Positions 24,601 through 33,008 of a stretch of DNA of 64,000 bases are shown here, piece after piece (the first letter of the stretch is position 1; each line of letters begins with the position of its first letter). Location of the stretch: contig JAJDYE010000002.1 of assembly GCA_022822905.1 (NCBI GenBank), positions 1 to 64,000 of the forward strand. The letters are read 5' to 3'. The notes beneath the pieces were generated by a model. That model was not told the DNA's origin. It saw nothing but the letters and a program-made list of their open reading frames with translations, and searched no databases. The stretch is from Acidimicrobiia bacterium. GTDB taxonomy: Bacteria > Actinomycetota > Acidimicrobiia > Acidimicrobiales > Bin134. The position numbers and the translations under genes are program-made.

Positions 24601-25343
24601 GCATCATCGCAGTGGGCAGTGCAAAGGCCAGTCCCGGTGCCACCAGCTTGTCGGTTGGACTCGGACTGTCATGGGAGTGGACCACCGGACGACGAGCGGT
24701 TTTGGTTGAAGCGGACGGAGATGGCGGGGTCTTGGCGGCGCGTTTTGGACTGGCCTCTGTGCCGTCACTAGTGGAGTTATCAGGAACAGCCCGACATGAG
24801 TTGACCATGGCTCGGCTTCAAGCCGGCTGCCAGTTGCTGGCTGGCCAATTGCCCACCCTCGTTGCTCCAGGGTGTGGAGAAACCACAACGTTGGTTCTCG
24901 CTTCACTGGCGAAGCGATTGACAGATGGCTTTGGCCGCCTTGACGACATCGACGCGGTCGTTGACGTTGGCCGAATACGACCTCACTCCCCCGCTGCCGA
25001 ACTCATTGAACACTGCGATCTGCTGGTGCTGGTGACTCGACCTTGCTTCGATCAGCTCGTGCCCCTCGTCCACCAGGCCCGCAGGACCATCTCCCACGAC
25101 ATCCCCACCACACTGGTATGCGTTGGCGACCGCCCCTATTCGCCAACAGAGATGGCGAAGGCCTGTCAACTCGACCTCCTCGGCGTGATGGCCCACGAAC
25201 GAAGAATCGCCCAAGCTCTGGGAAGGGGGTTACCTCCCCATCAGCGCCATCGCCGGCTGCTGATGTGGCGCACCCTGACCGAGCTCGTCCATCGAATCCA
25301 GTTCCGCGTGCAGGCTGCGCCGGCCGGTCGCGAGGCGGCGTAG
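24597..25343 (+). CDS. CpaE/MinD-like P-loop protein with degenerate nucleotide-binding site
   Basis: 248 aa. It has the shape of a CpaE/TadZ-type MinD homologue that positions the pilus machine: N-terminal strand IIAVGSAKASPGATSLSVGLG, VLVEADGDGGVLAARFGL in place of the DxD switch, and LLVLVTRPCFDQLVPLV later. The deviant Walker A (KGGxGKT) reads KASPGAT, so the phosphate-binding second Lys is Ala. ATPase activity is therefore doubtful. ATGA overlap upstream and TAGTG overlap downstream show tight coupling with cpaB and cpaF homologues. Confidence 0.65.
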   Translation: MSIIAVGSAKASPGATSLSVGLGLSWEWTTGRRAVLVEADGDGGVLAARFGLASVPSLVELSGTARHELTMARLQAGCQLLAGQLPTLVAPGCGETTTLVLASLAKRLTDGFGRLDDIDAVVDVGRIRPHSPAAELIEHCDLLVLVTRPCFDQLVPLVHQARRTISHDIPTTLVCVGDRPYSPTEMAKACQLDLLGVMAHERRIAQALGRGLPPHQRHRRLLMWRTLTELVHRIQFRVQAAPAGREAA

Positions 25344-26647
25344 TGGTCTGCCCCCACGTTGAACGCGTGCTTGCCGTGGTCACTCAAAGACTCGACCAGA
25401 CGGAGACAGACCAGCTCGGCGACCGGCATAAACAAAAGGCTCTGGCCGGACACTTCATACATGAAGCCCTTGACATGATCGCCGCCGATCGGGCGAGGGC
25501 GTTTCTCACCCCGATTGGCGAAGCCGATGAATCGCGCATTGCCGACGAAGTGCTGGCCACGTTGTTCGGCCTCGGGCCTATCGAACGGTTGTTGGCCGAT
25601 GAGTCGGTCGAAAACATAAGTGTGAACGGATGCGACACGGTTTGGGTTCAATATGCCGGTGGCGTCAAACGTCGAGCCGAGGCCATCGCCGAGTCGGACG
25701 ACGAATTGGTTGCGCTGATACGCAAGGCGGCTGCTCGGCTCGGACGCAATGAACGGCGGTTCGACATCGCCAACCCGTTTCTGGACCTACGGCTGCCCGA
25801 CGGGTCCCGTTTGAATGCAGTGATGGCGGTCTCGGAACGCCCCGCGGTGTCAATTCGACGCCACCGCCACGAGCAGGTCACCTTGGCCGACCTGTGCGAG
25901 CTGGGAACAGTGGACAAAGCACTTCGGGATTTCTTGTACGCCGCAGTGAGAGCCCGGATGAGCATCATCGTGTGCGGTGGGACCAACGCGGGAAAGACGA
26001 CACTCCTGCGCGCACTTCTCAACGCCTGCGACCCCGATGAGCGGCTGATCACCATTGAAGACCGACTGGAGTTGTGCCTGGCCGCAGACCCAGACCGGCA
26101 TCGCGACGTGATCGAGCTGGAAACCCGAACAGCCAACATTGAGGGAACCGGTGAGATCACCATGCAGCAGTTGGTGCGCAACGCGCTGGCCATGTCTCCC
26201 GACCGGTTGATTGTCGGCGAGGTGCGAGGGCCCGAGGTGGTTGACATGCTTTCGGCGCTGTCCACCGGAAACGACGGCTCAATGTGCACCATCCACGCCA
26301 ACTCTTCTCAGGCAGCGTTCAGCAAGATCGCCACCTACGCCCTGCGGTCCACGGAACGCATCCCGGTAGAGGCCACCAACCGCATGATCGCGGAGAGCAT
26401 CGACTTCGTTGTCCATATCAGCAGGGGAAAGAACGGCCAACGTCAAGTGGGATCGGTGCGGGAAGTCACCGGCACCTCACTGGGAGAAGTCAACAGCGCA
26501 GAGGTGTTTGCATCCAACGGGTCGTGCCCGGCCCGACCACGTTCCCCTTTACGACCGACCACGCAACAGCGTTTGGCCGATATCGGCTTCGACTGTTCCC
26601 CCCCAGAGCGGGAATCGGCACCAGAGGACCAACAATGTCCTCTCTGA
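25343..26647 (+). CDS. Tad/Flp pilus assembly ATPase (CpaF/TadA)
   Basis: 434 aa from a GTG that shares its first base with the preceding TAG stop; a longer upstream frame is antisense-like and unsupported. This is the secretion ATPase that powers pilin assembly. Visible motifs are Walker A CGGTNAGKTTLLRALL (near residue 215), the Asp box LITIEDRLEL, Walker B MSPDRLIVGEVRGPEVVDML and the His box GSMCTIHANSSQAAFSKI. The N-terminal domain contains FGLGPIERLLADESVENISVNG, typical of CpaF. It overlaps tadB by 13 bp. Confidence 0.93.
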   Translation: MVCPHVERVLAVVTQRLDQTETDQLGDRHKQKALAGHFIHEALDMIAADRARAFLTPIGEADESRIADEVLATLFGLGPIERLLADESVENISVNGCDTVWVQYAGGVKRRAEAIAESDDELVALIRKAAARLGRNERRFDIANPFLDLRLPDGSRLNAVMAVSERPAVSIRRHRHEQVTLADLCELGTVDKALRDFLYAAVRARMSIIVCGGTNAGKTTLLRALLNACDPDERLITIEDRLELCLAADPDRHRDVIELETRTANIEGTGEITMQQLVRNALAMSPDRLIVGEVRGPEVVDMLSALSTGNDGSMCTIHANSSQAAFSKIATYALRSTERIPVEATNRMIAESIDFVVHISRGKNGQRQVGSVREVTGTSLGEVNSAEVFASNGSCPARPRSPLRPTTQQRLADIGFDCSPPERESAPEDQQCPL

Positions 26648-27522
26648 TTGGAGCGCTGATCGGAGCAGCAGTGGGCTGCGGAATTTTCGTAACCGCACTA
26701 GGCTGGCGCGGCTTCCTTGCCCCGCCAAAAGTACGTGACTGGAAGCTCTTGGGAGAGTTCCAATGGGCGCCCACGTCAATCGTGTTCCGCTCGGTCATTG
26801 CTCTTGCCGGTTCCCTAGCGGCATTTGCGCTGACCGGATGGCTTGTTGCCGGCCTGACCGCAGGCATCGCTGGTTTCGTGTCGCCGACCCTCTTGAAGGC
26901 CAAGGCAATCCGCGACCAAGAAGTCAATCGAATGGCGGCCTTGGCTACTTGGGTGGAGATGGTCCGGGACACGTGCAGTGCAGCGTCCGGGGTAACCGAG
27001 ACATTGAAGGCCACAGCAGAAGCCGCTCCAGCGGTCGTGCGGGCCCAGGTCAAGCAACTCGCCGCCCGGGCTGAGCGGGAGCCTCTATGTGATGCCCTGG
27101 CCAAATTTGCCGATGAGGTAAACCACGCAGTGGCTGACACCGTTGCGGTCACACTCGGATTGGCAGCGGCCAACCAAGTGGGGTCATTGCAGGAAATGTT
27201 GGGCGATCTAGCGGAGAACACTCGCCAAGAAGTATCGATGCGACTGAGGATTGAGGCGTCTCGAGCTCGGCAATTCACCTCCGCCCGCTTCATTGCCGTC
27301 GTCGTCGCGGTGTTCTCCATTGCCATGGTGATCTTCAATAGGTCGTACTTGGCGCCCTTCGACACCCTGTCGGGGCAGATTGCTCTCGCCGGGATCGGCG
27401 GGCTGTTCCTCGGATCGGAATTCGCCCTCGTACAGATGAGCCGGTTCAACACCGCGCCCCGGATCCTCGAGGTTCACCGAACTCCTCCGACCCTGAGCGT
27501 GGTCAAGGGACACTCAGAATGA
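26635..27522 (+). CDS. Tad pilus assembly inner-membrane protein TadB-like
   Basis: 295 aa starting inside the end of cpaF. Two N-terminal hydrophobic segments, a cytoplasmic T2SSF domain (residues ~100-220, MAALATWVEMVRDTCSAASG) and two C-terminal helices match TadB/GspF-like platform proteins. It would form, with TadC, the membrane base that the CpaF ATPase turns. The stop overlaps the next start (ATGA). Confidence 0.85.
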   Translation: MSSLIGALIGAAVGCGIFVTALGWRGFLAPPKVRDWKLLGEFQWAPTSIVFRSVIALAGSLAAFALTGWLVAGLTAGIAGFVSPTLLKAKAIRDQEVNRMAALATWVEMVRDTCSAASGVTETLKATAEAAPAVVRAQVKQLAARAEREPLCDALAKFADEVNHAVADTVAVTLGLAAANQVGSLQEMLGDLAENTRQEVSMRLRIEASRARQFTSARFIAVVVAVFSIAMVIFNRSYLAPFDTLSGQIALAGIGGLFLGSEFALVQMSRFNTAPRILEVHRTPPTLSVVKGHSE

Positions 27523-28397
27523 CCATCGGAATGGTGCTGGGCACCATGATCGGAGTCGGTCTCGCCATTGCCTGTTGGGGGCTGTTTCCTCCCCGCGAGC
27601 CATTGCAGGCCCGTCTGAGCGAGCTTGGCCAGCGAACCGATGATGTCTACCAATCGAGAACCCGACGCGACCGACTAGGACGGGCCGCCGCACGATCGTT
27701 CGGCCCCTTGGTGTTTCGGGGCTGCCGAATCGACCGCGATCTGAGGGCTGCCGGCCAAAGCCTGGAAGAGCTCGCAGTGGCCAAGCTGGGAATGCTGGTG
27801 CTGGGCGCGGGGTTGCCGGTGGGAATTTGGATAGTCGCCTGGTTGGCTCGAGTGTGGATCTCTCCTGCGGCGGTTGTACTGGCATCCATCTTGGCCGGAG
27901 GACTGCTCTTTCTAGTCCCAGACTTGTCGCTGCGGGATAGAGCCCGGTCTCGGCGTAGCGAGCTACGCGACCAGATCAGCACGTACTTGGATTTGATGGG
28001 CCTCCACTTGTCAGGAGGCTCGGGTATGGAACGGGCGTTGGCCGAATCGGCGGCTCAGGGTTCGGCCTGGGGGTTTATCGAAATTGACAGGGCGCTGCGA
28101 CAAGCCCAGTTGGCCAACGAGCCACCATGGACTGCTCTCAAGAAGCTGGCTCAAGAACTTGGCTCAACGGAACTCGAGGAACTGGCCGCATGGCTGATGT
28201 TGGCCGGCACTTCTGGATCTCGGGTGCGATCGTCCTTGCATGTCAAAGCCCGAGGCTTGAGAGAGCGGGCCTTGAACGAGGCTGAGACTGAAGCCCAGCA
28301 GACCACCGAGCGCATGTCGCTCCCGGTTGTTCTGATGTTCTCGGCATTCCTGGGACTCATCGGCTACCCGGCAATTGCCGCGATTCTGAGCACGTGA
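27519..28397 (+). CDS. Tad pilus assembly inner-membrane protein TadC-like
   Basis: 292 aa with an N-terminal membrane helix, two central helices (residues ~85-130) and a T2SSF domain (LRDQISTYLDLMGLHLSGGSGMERAL, QTTERMSLPVVLMFSAFLGLIGYPA). It pairs with TadB as the second platform protein. It overlaps tadB by 4 bp. A 76-bp gap then precedes the pilin-like gene, the only sizeable break in the operon. Confidence 0.85.
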   Translation: MTIGMVLGTMIGVGLAIACWGLFPPREPLQARLSELGQRTDDVYQSRTRRDRLGRAAARSFGPLVFRGCRIDRDLRAAGQSLEELAVAKLGMLVLGAGLPVGIWIVAWLARVWISPAAVVLASILAGGLLFLVPDLSLRDRARSRRSELRDQISTYLDLMGLHLSGGSGMERALAESAAQGSAWGFIEIDRALRQAQLANEPPWTALKKLAQELGSTELEELAAWLMLAGTSGSRVRSSLHVKARGLRERALNEAETEAQQTTERMSLPVVLMFSAFLGLIGYPAIAAILST

Positions 28398-28473
28398 ATG
28401 CTCCAGCACGACATGACTCCAAAGTGCCAGCTTATCGGCGGCATGAACCGCCCCAATCGAGACCTCACCGGAG

Positions 28474-28680
28474 ATGACATTGAGATTGTCCATCAAATTC
28501 TGTCAATTTGTCGCCGCAGCACTGGCAGGACTCCAACAACGAGTCCACCGGGCGTGGCAAAGCGAGCGCGGAGACGTGACCTCGACAGTGATCATCATCG
28601 CGGTCTTGGTAGCCGCAGCCATTGCCGCTGGGGTGGTCATCACCTCCTTTATCTCCGACCAGACCAGCAAGATCAGCTGA
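28474..28680 (+). CDS. Flp-pilin-like small protein
   Basis: 68 aa. After a short N-terminal part comes SERGDVTSTVIIIAVLVAAA, a Gly followed by a long hydrophobic helix, the layout of a class III prepilin cleaved after Gly. The Glu at +5 and the following Tyr that mark canonical Flp pilins are missing (Thr stands at +5). It lies just after tadBC, where the pilin gene is often found. No prepilin peptidase gene is in this operon. It may be the major pilin or another pseudopilin. Confidence 0.55.
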   Translation: MTLRLSIKFCQFVAAALAGLQQRVHRAWQSERGDVTSTVIIIAVLVAAAIAAGVVITSFISDQTSKIS

Positions 28681-29084
28681 TCAAGCAGGGCAAAGCCAAC
28701 CATGGAACCGAGGGCGAGCGTGGCGAAGTGACAACCGCAGTCCTCGCTATTCCCATTGCCATGCTCATAATTCTTCTGATTGTTCAGGCAGCCCTGGTCT
28801 CCCACGCCCAAGCCATCGTCGACGCAGCTGCCCAAGACGGCGCCCAGGCCGGCCAGGGGGCATCGGGGAACGAGGATGTGGCCCGAGCCGTTGCTCAATC
28901 CACCATCGTAACGTATGCCGAAAACCTATTGTCGAACGTCCACATCTCTTCTCATACCAGCCGTTCGCAGCTCTCGGTGACCGTAGAGGCCACGGTGAAG
29001 TCGCTGATCCCTGGATACAGGCCAACAGTCTCTTCTACTGCCGCAGGTTCGCGCGAAGTCTTCATTCCCCTGAATCAAAGATGA
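28677..29084 (+). CDS. TadE-like pseudopilin (start uncertain)
   Basis: About 135 aa. The segment GERGEVTTAVLAIPIAMLIILLIVQ is a TadE-type signal/anchor, then VSHAQAIVDAAAQDGAQAGQGASGNEDVARAVAQ and a beta-rich C-terminal region. No in-frame ATG/GTG/TTG lies close upstream of the anchor. The best option is CTG 28677, which overlaps the pilin TGA (CTGA). The later GTG 28728 would cut into the conserved RGEV motif. It ends ATGA with the next gene. Confidence 0.65.
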   Translation: MIKQGKANHGTEGERGEVTTAVLAIPIAMLIILLIVQAALVSHAQAIVDAAAQDGAQAGQGASGNEDVARAVAQSTIVTYAENLLSNVHISSHTSRSQLSVTVEATVKSLIPGYRPTVSSTAAGSREVFIPLNQR

Positions 29085-29530
29085 ATCCCTGTCTCCGGTG
29101 GTGTAACCGGCTCGGCAATAGCCAGGAGCGAGGCAGCAGCGTGGTCGGGCTGACGGTTCTCACCCCGTTAATGGCCATGCTCTTGCTCTTCGTCGTGGCT
29201 GCCGGTCGAGTCGGTGTGGTCGAAAGCAAGTTGACAACCGCGGCCCGCAATGCGGCCCGGGCAGCAACACAATCCCAGTCGCCATCAGCAGCTCAGATGG
29301 CAGCAGTCACAACGGCAGAGTCCACCCTGAACCAGTTGGATATTCGCTGTCACAGAGGACCCCAAGTTCGTGTCCGGGAGATGAATCTTCGGCCAGGCGG
29401 CAAGGTTCATATCCAGGTTTCTTGCGCGGTGCGATTGTCCGACCTGACTCTGCTCAACATCCCTGGCAGCCACACGGTTATCGCTGAGTTCGCCTCTGTG
29501 GTGAATCACTATCGAAGCGGAGTCTCGTAG
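29081..29530 (+). CDS. TadE/TadG-like pseudopilin
   Basis: 149 aa from ATG 29081, overlapping the previous TGA. It has QERGSSVVGLTVLTPLMAML as the anchor, then ESKLTTAARNAARAATQSQSPSAAQMAAV, the Ala-rich helix typical of TadE proteins, and a C-terminal domain with two cysteines (IRCHRG and VSCAVR) that could form a disulfide outside the membrane. It is part of the minor pseudopilin set of the pilus. Confidence 0.7.
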   Translation: MNPCLRWCNRLGNSQERGSSVVGLTVLTPLMAMLLLFVVAAGRVGVVESKLTTAARNAARAATQSQSPSAAQMAAVTTAESTLNQLDIRCHRGPQVRVREMNLRPGGKVHIQVSCAVRLSDLTLLNIPGSHTVIAEFASVVNHYRSGVS

Positions 29531-29532
29531 TT

Positions 29533-30030
29533 GTGTACTGGCGTACTTCTCAATGGTGGCCTGGCTCTTCCCAGCGGTGGAGACGTTGTCAAAGCCAGAC
29601 CTGGGCTGGGACGTCGGGATGTCGTCAAAGAGGCCAGGTCAGCGTGTTCTTCATTGTCTTAGCTGTCGCGCTAGTCATGCTCGGCGGTCTGGCGTACGAC
29701 GGCGCCCAGATCCTGAACGCCAAGCGAACCGCTTCAGGATTGGCCCTGGAGGCAGCCAGAGCTGGTGCCCAGGCAATCTCAAGTGAGTCGATTTACCAAG
29801 AGCCTGGGAACGTGTCCGTTGACCCGACGTTGGCTCAAGTTGCCGCCGCCGAGTACCTAGGCCAGCACAAGAAGTGGTCGCTTTCGGTCCAGGGCGACAC
29901 GGTTTCGACAACCGTCTGGTTGACCCAGCCTCTTCTGATCCTCTCAATGCTCGGCCTTGATTCACGCCAAGTGGCCGGCTCAGCCACCGCCCGAGCGGTC
30001 CGAGGCGTACAGACAGGAGACGACCTATGA
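29533..30030 (+). CDS. TadG-like pilus-associated protein
   Basis: 165 aa from GTG 29533, two bases after the previous stop. A Trp/Arg-rich N-terminus leads into CRQRGQVSVFFIVLAVALVM, the Tad-like anchor, followed by AYDGAQILNAKRTASGLALEAARAGAQA and a domain ending LDSRQVAGSATARAV. Actinobacterial Tad clusters usually have such a third TadE/G-like member. The stop overlaps the ATG of the LysM-BTAD gene. Confidence 0.65.
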   Translation: MYWRTSQWWPGSSQRWRRCQSQTWAGTSGCRQRGQVSVFFIVLAVALVMLGGLAYDGAQILNAKRTASGLALEAARAGAQAISSESIYQEPGNVSVDPTLAQVAAAEYLGQHKKWSLSVQGDTVSTTVWLTQPLLILSMLGLDSRQVAGSATARAVRGVQTGDDL

Positions 30031-33008
30031 ATCTGAATAGAGAATTCCGTCAGGAGCTTGTGCGCGGCTTGGGCTCTGCCACATTGCTGGCCGGCCTGCT
30101 GCTGGGGATTCCGATGCTTCTCATCGCCGGAGTGGGTTGGCCATTGCCCAGAGGATTGCCATCCGGTTCAGACGCACTGACCGCCATAAAGACAGGTGCC
30201 ATTCCCGCATCCCTGATCTTGAAGTTGATCTCAGTCGTCGTGTGGGTTTTGTGGCTTCAATTGCTGGCCGGACTAGGAGTCGAGGTTTGGGCCCACTTTC
30301 ATGGTCGAGTTGCCCCTCGAGTTGTTCTGGTGCCGTCGTTTGTGCAGCGCTTATCCGCTCGCCTTCTGGGAACGGCTCTGTTCGTTGCATTCTCAGTTCA
30401 GAATCCCGGAGCCGCCATAGCCGCCAACCAGGACCTCCTTGCCCCGACAACAATCGAGTTAGACGTTGACTCCCTCGATGCGCGAAGTGATGCCCCGATC
30501 TCTCACAGCAGTGACAACCCCCACAGCATTGAGCCCTTCGACGCGGAGCCATTTGTTCACACCGTGGAACGACGCGACAGCTTACAAATGGTGGCTGAAC
30601 AGTACTTGGGCGATCCAGACAGATGGACTGAGGTGTTCGTGCTCAATCATGGACAGGCGCAAGCAGATGGTGGCTCGCCTACCGATCCAACCCGACTACA
30701 ACCAGGGTGGGAGCTTGTGCTGCCCACTGACACCCGCCCTCCCGCTTCAGGTGAGTACAGCGCCTCAGATGACACACAACTACTTGGCAAGCCTTCCGTT
30801 GAGTCCGACGATTTGCTGATCACGGTGCAGAGCGGAGACACGCTGTGGAACCTGGCGGACCACCATCTCGACGACCCCGACAGATGGGTTGACATCTACG
30901 AATCCAACCAGAACATCATCCAAGACCCCAACGTGATCTTGCCCGGATGGCAGCTTCAAATCCCTGGCCATGATCCTGAGCCAACCATCGTTGAACTTTC
31001 TGTCCAATCACCACCCGAACCAGCTGACCACTCCACTGTGGCAACCCAATCACCGCCCCAGCCAGCCGATCATTACGTACCGGTAGGCCAGCCATCAGCG
31101 GACCCGGCCGACCTCCCTGCTCGGGCAATTGCCTACACCACTGCCAGGGCGACCGTGACCACCAACGTCCCACCGAACAGACACGACGGACAATCTGCTT
31201 CCAGCAAGCAGGTGATGTTCACACTCGGGGGCCTGGGAGTGTTCGCCAGCAGCCTTGGCTGGGTGCTGGCCCGGCTCCGCAGGACTCAGCGCCGCCGACT
31301 GGCGAACGGTCGAATGCCCCTTCCACCTTCTCAGAAGGCCGTCCAACTAGATCAGCAATTGCAAGCCGCATCCGACCCCAACCGCGCTCTCTTCTTGGAT
31401 GCCGCCTTACGGGTCATGTCTTCCCGGTCTGCCGGCGATCCGCCGCCCGAGATCATCGGGGTAACCCTGGATGTGGACAGTGTTTCGATCCACCTCAACT
31501 CTCCTGCCGCCGCGCCCCCCGGATTCCACACCAGCACGGACAGCAAGACTTGGACGCATTCGAAAGACGTAGTGCTGGAACCGCTTCTCGCTGAAGCCGA
31601 CGGTGTACCGGCACCGCTCCCCACCCTGGCCACCTTTGGCAAGAGTGATGGCAAGGAATGCTTGTTGAACCTTGAACATCTAGTGGCGGTGAGCCTGGAA
31701 GGAGATTCAAGGGCGATCACCGATTTGTGCGCCGCTATAGCCACCCAACTGGCCAGTAGTCATTTGGCCGATGACCTCACGGTGATCTGTGTGGGCTTCG
31801 GTCAAGAGCTGGCAGTGTTCGAGCGGGTCGAATACGTACCGGATGTGGCCTCAGCCATCGAGCGAATCAGGCATCAACAGCGTCAGAACCAAGCCTTGCT
31901 TGGAAGTCATCCGCTTCCTCTCAACAGCAGATTCGGAAGCAGCGGTGACTATTGGCACCCCCTGGTGACCTTGGTTCCCCACCGTCAAGAAACACTTGGC
32001 CTTCTCGAATTATGTGGTTCATCGGTATGCGTTGTTGCTCACGGACTCGAAGGCGCGCCTTGGGTAGCCCAATTCGATGAGGATGGTCTGCTGTTGCAGC
32101 CAATCGGCCTTCGGCTAGAAGCTCACGGCCTGCCTGATTCTGACGTCGCCGCCTTTGCCGAATTGGCATCCTCGGCAAAGGACACCGAGGGCGTGGTGTT
32201 GACAGTAGCCAAGCCCAACAACAAGCCCTCCTCTCCGGATCCAATGATTGTTGACATTGAAGTTCGCGTGATGGGATCGGTGGACGTTCTCGGCGCTGCG
32301 CAACCGTTTACCTCCCGCCGAGCGCTGGATCTGGTGGCCTACCTGGCCTTCCACCCTGAGGGAGCTGACCGAGATCAGTTAAGGACCCAGATTTGGCCAC
32401 CAGACGATCCTCCTTCTGAGTCAACCCTGGCCAATACGGTGAGTCGGGCCCGAAAAGCGCTGGGCGTCAATGATGACGGCGAGCCCTACTTGCCGAGAGT
32501 GAGCCCAGAGGGGATTTATCAGCTGCGAACAGAGGTGGGAACTGATGTTGGCAGGTTCGAAGCCCTCGTCTCCGCCGCCCGCACCGATAATGGGGAACGT
32601 GGCCGAGAACGGCTTCAAACCGCTCTCGAACTGGTTCGGGGGACCCCCTTCACCGGGGGCGTTGGCGACATGTACCGATGGGCCGACTTCGGTCTTCGGA
32701 CCCGAATCGACTGCTTGGTGGACAACACGGCTCATGATCTGGCCAAAAGGTGCATTGATGTCGGCGATTTCCAAGGCGCTCGACAAGCGGTGATGACCAG
32801 TCTCCAATTGGTGGGCGTTTGCGAGGAGTGCTACCGCTGGCGGTTGATGGCCGCAGCCGAGAACCCCACCGAGGTGCGCCAGATCATGACCGAACTGGTG
32901 GGCTTGCTGCGGCGGGAGAGCGACCAGCCTGAGGCTGACGACTTGATCAGTGCCGATCTGTTGGAACTGTACGAGCAGCTCATGTCAGGCCGAATGGTGT
33001 TCAGCTAG
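30027..33008 (+). CDS. Membrane LysM-BTAD (SARP-like) regulatory protein
   Basis: 993 aa. Domains in order: hydrophobic segments at residues ~15-40, 60-85 and 105-125; LysM 1 (~175-235, FVHTVERRDSLQMVAEQYLG); LysM 2 (~265-315, LITVQSGDTLWNLADHHLDD); a Pro-rich stretch; another hydrophobic segment (~395-415) followed by RLRRTQRRR; a ~300-residue central part; a winged-helix domain (~745-830, VRVMGSVDVLGAAQPFTSRR); and a BTAD helical domain to the end. LysM should bind cell wall glycan and the C-terminus should bind DNA. It closes the Tad operon. Such fusions occur in some actinobacterial Tad loci; their role is unproven. Confidence 0.85.
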   Translation: MNLNREFRQELVRGLGSATLLAGLLLGIPMLLIAGVGWPLPRGLPSGSDALTAIKTGAIPASLILKLISVVVWVLWLQLLAGLGVEVWAHFHGRVAPRVVLVPSFVQRLSARLLGTALFVAFSVQNPGAAIAANQDLLAPTTIELDVDSLDARSDAPISHSSDNPHSIEPFDAEPFVHTVERRDSLQMVAEQYLGDPDRWTEVFVLNHGQAQADGGSPTDPTRLQPGWELVLPTDTRPPASGEYSASDDTQLLGKPSVESDDLLITVQSGDTLWNLADHHLDDPDRWVDIYESNQNIIQDPNVILPGWQLQIPGHDPEPTIVELSVQSPPEPADHSTVATQSPPQPADHYVPVGQPSADPADLPARAIAYTTARATVTTNVPPNRHDGQSASSKQVMFTLGGLGVFASSLGWVLARLRRTQRRRLANGRMPLPPSQKAVQLDQQLQAASDPNRALFLDAALRVMSSRSAGDPPPEIIGVTLDVDSVSIHLNSPAAAPPGFHTSTDSKTWTHSKDVVLEPLLAEADGVPAPLPTLATFGKSDGKECLLNLEHLVAVSLEGDSRAITDLCAAIATQLASSHLADDLTVICVGFGQELAVFERVEYVPDVASAIERIRHQQRQNQALLGSHPLPLNSRFGSSGDYWHPLVTLVPHRQETLGLLELCGSSVCVVAHGLEGAPWVAQFDEDGLLLQPIGLRLEAHGLPDSDVAAFAELASSAKDTEGVVLTVAKPNNKPSSPDPMIVDIEVRVMGSVDVLGAAQPFTSRRALDLVAYLAFHPEGADRDQLRTQIWPPDDPPSESTLANTVSRARKALGVNDDGEPYLPRVSPEGIYQLRTEVGTDVGRFEALVSAARTDNGERGRERLQTALELVRGTPFTGGVGDMYRWADFGLRTRIDCLVDNTAHDLAKRCIDVGDFQGARQAVMTSLQLVGVCEECYRWRLMAAAENPTEVRQIMTELVGLLRRESDQPEADDLISADLLELYEQLMSGRMVFS

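Noticed and set aside
24597-25343. A second ParA partition gene.
   Set aside because: The deviant Walker motif is degenerate, no ParB or parS is near, and the gene overlaps Tad genes on both sides, so a CpaE-like role fits better.
28398-28676. Extended N-terminus for the TadE-like gene starting at 28398.
   Set aside because: The added sequence (for example RTPTTSPPGVAKRARRRD) is read out of frame through the pilin gene and has no family likeness.
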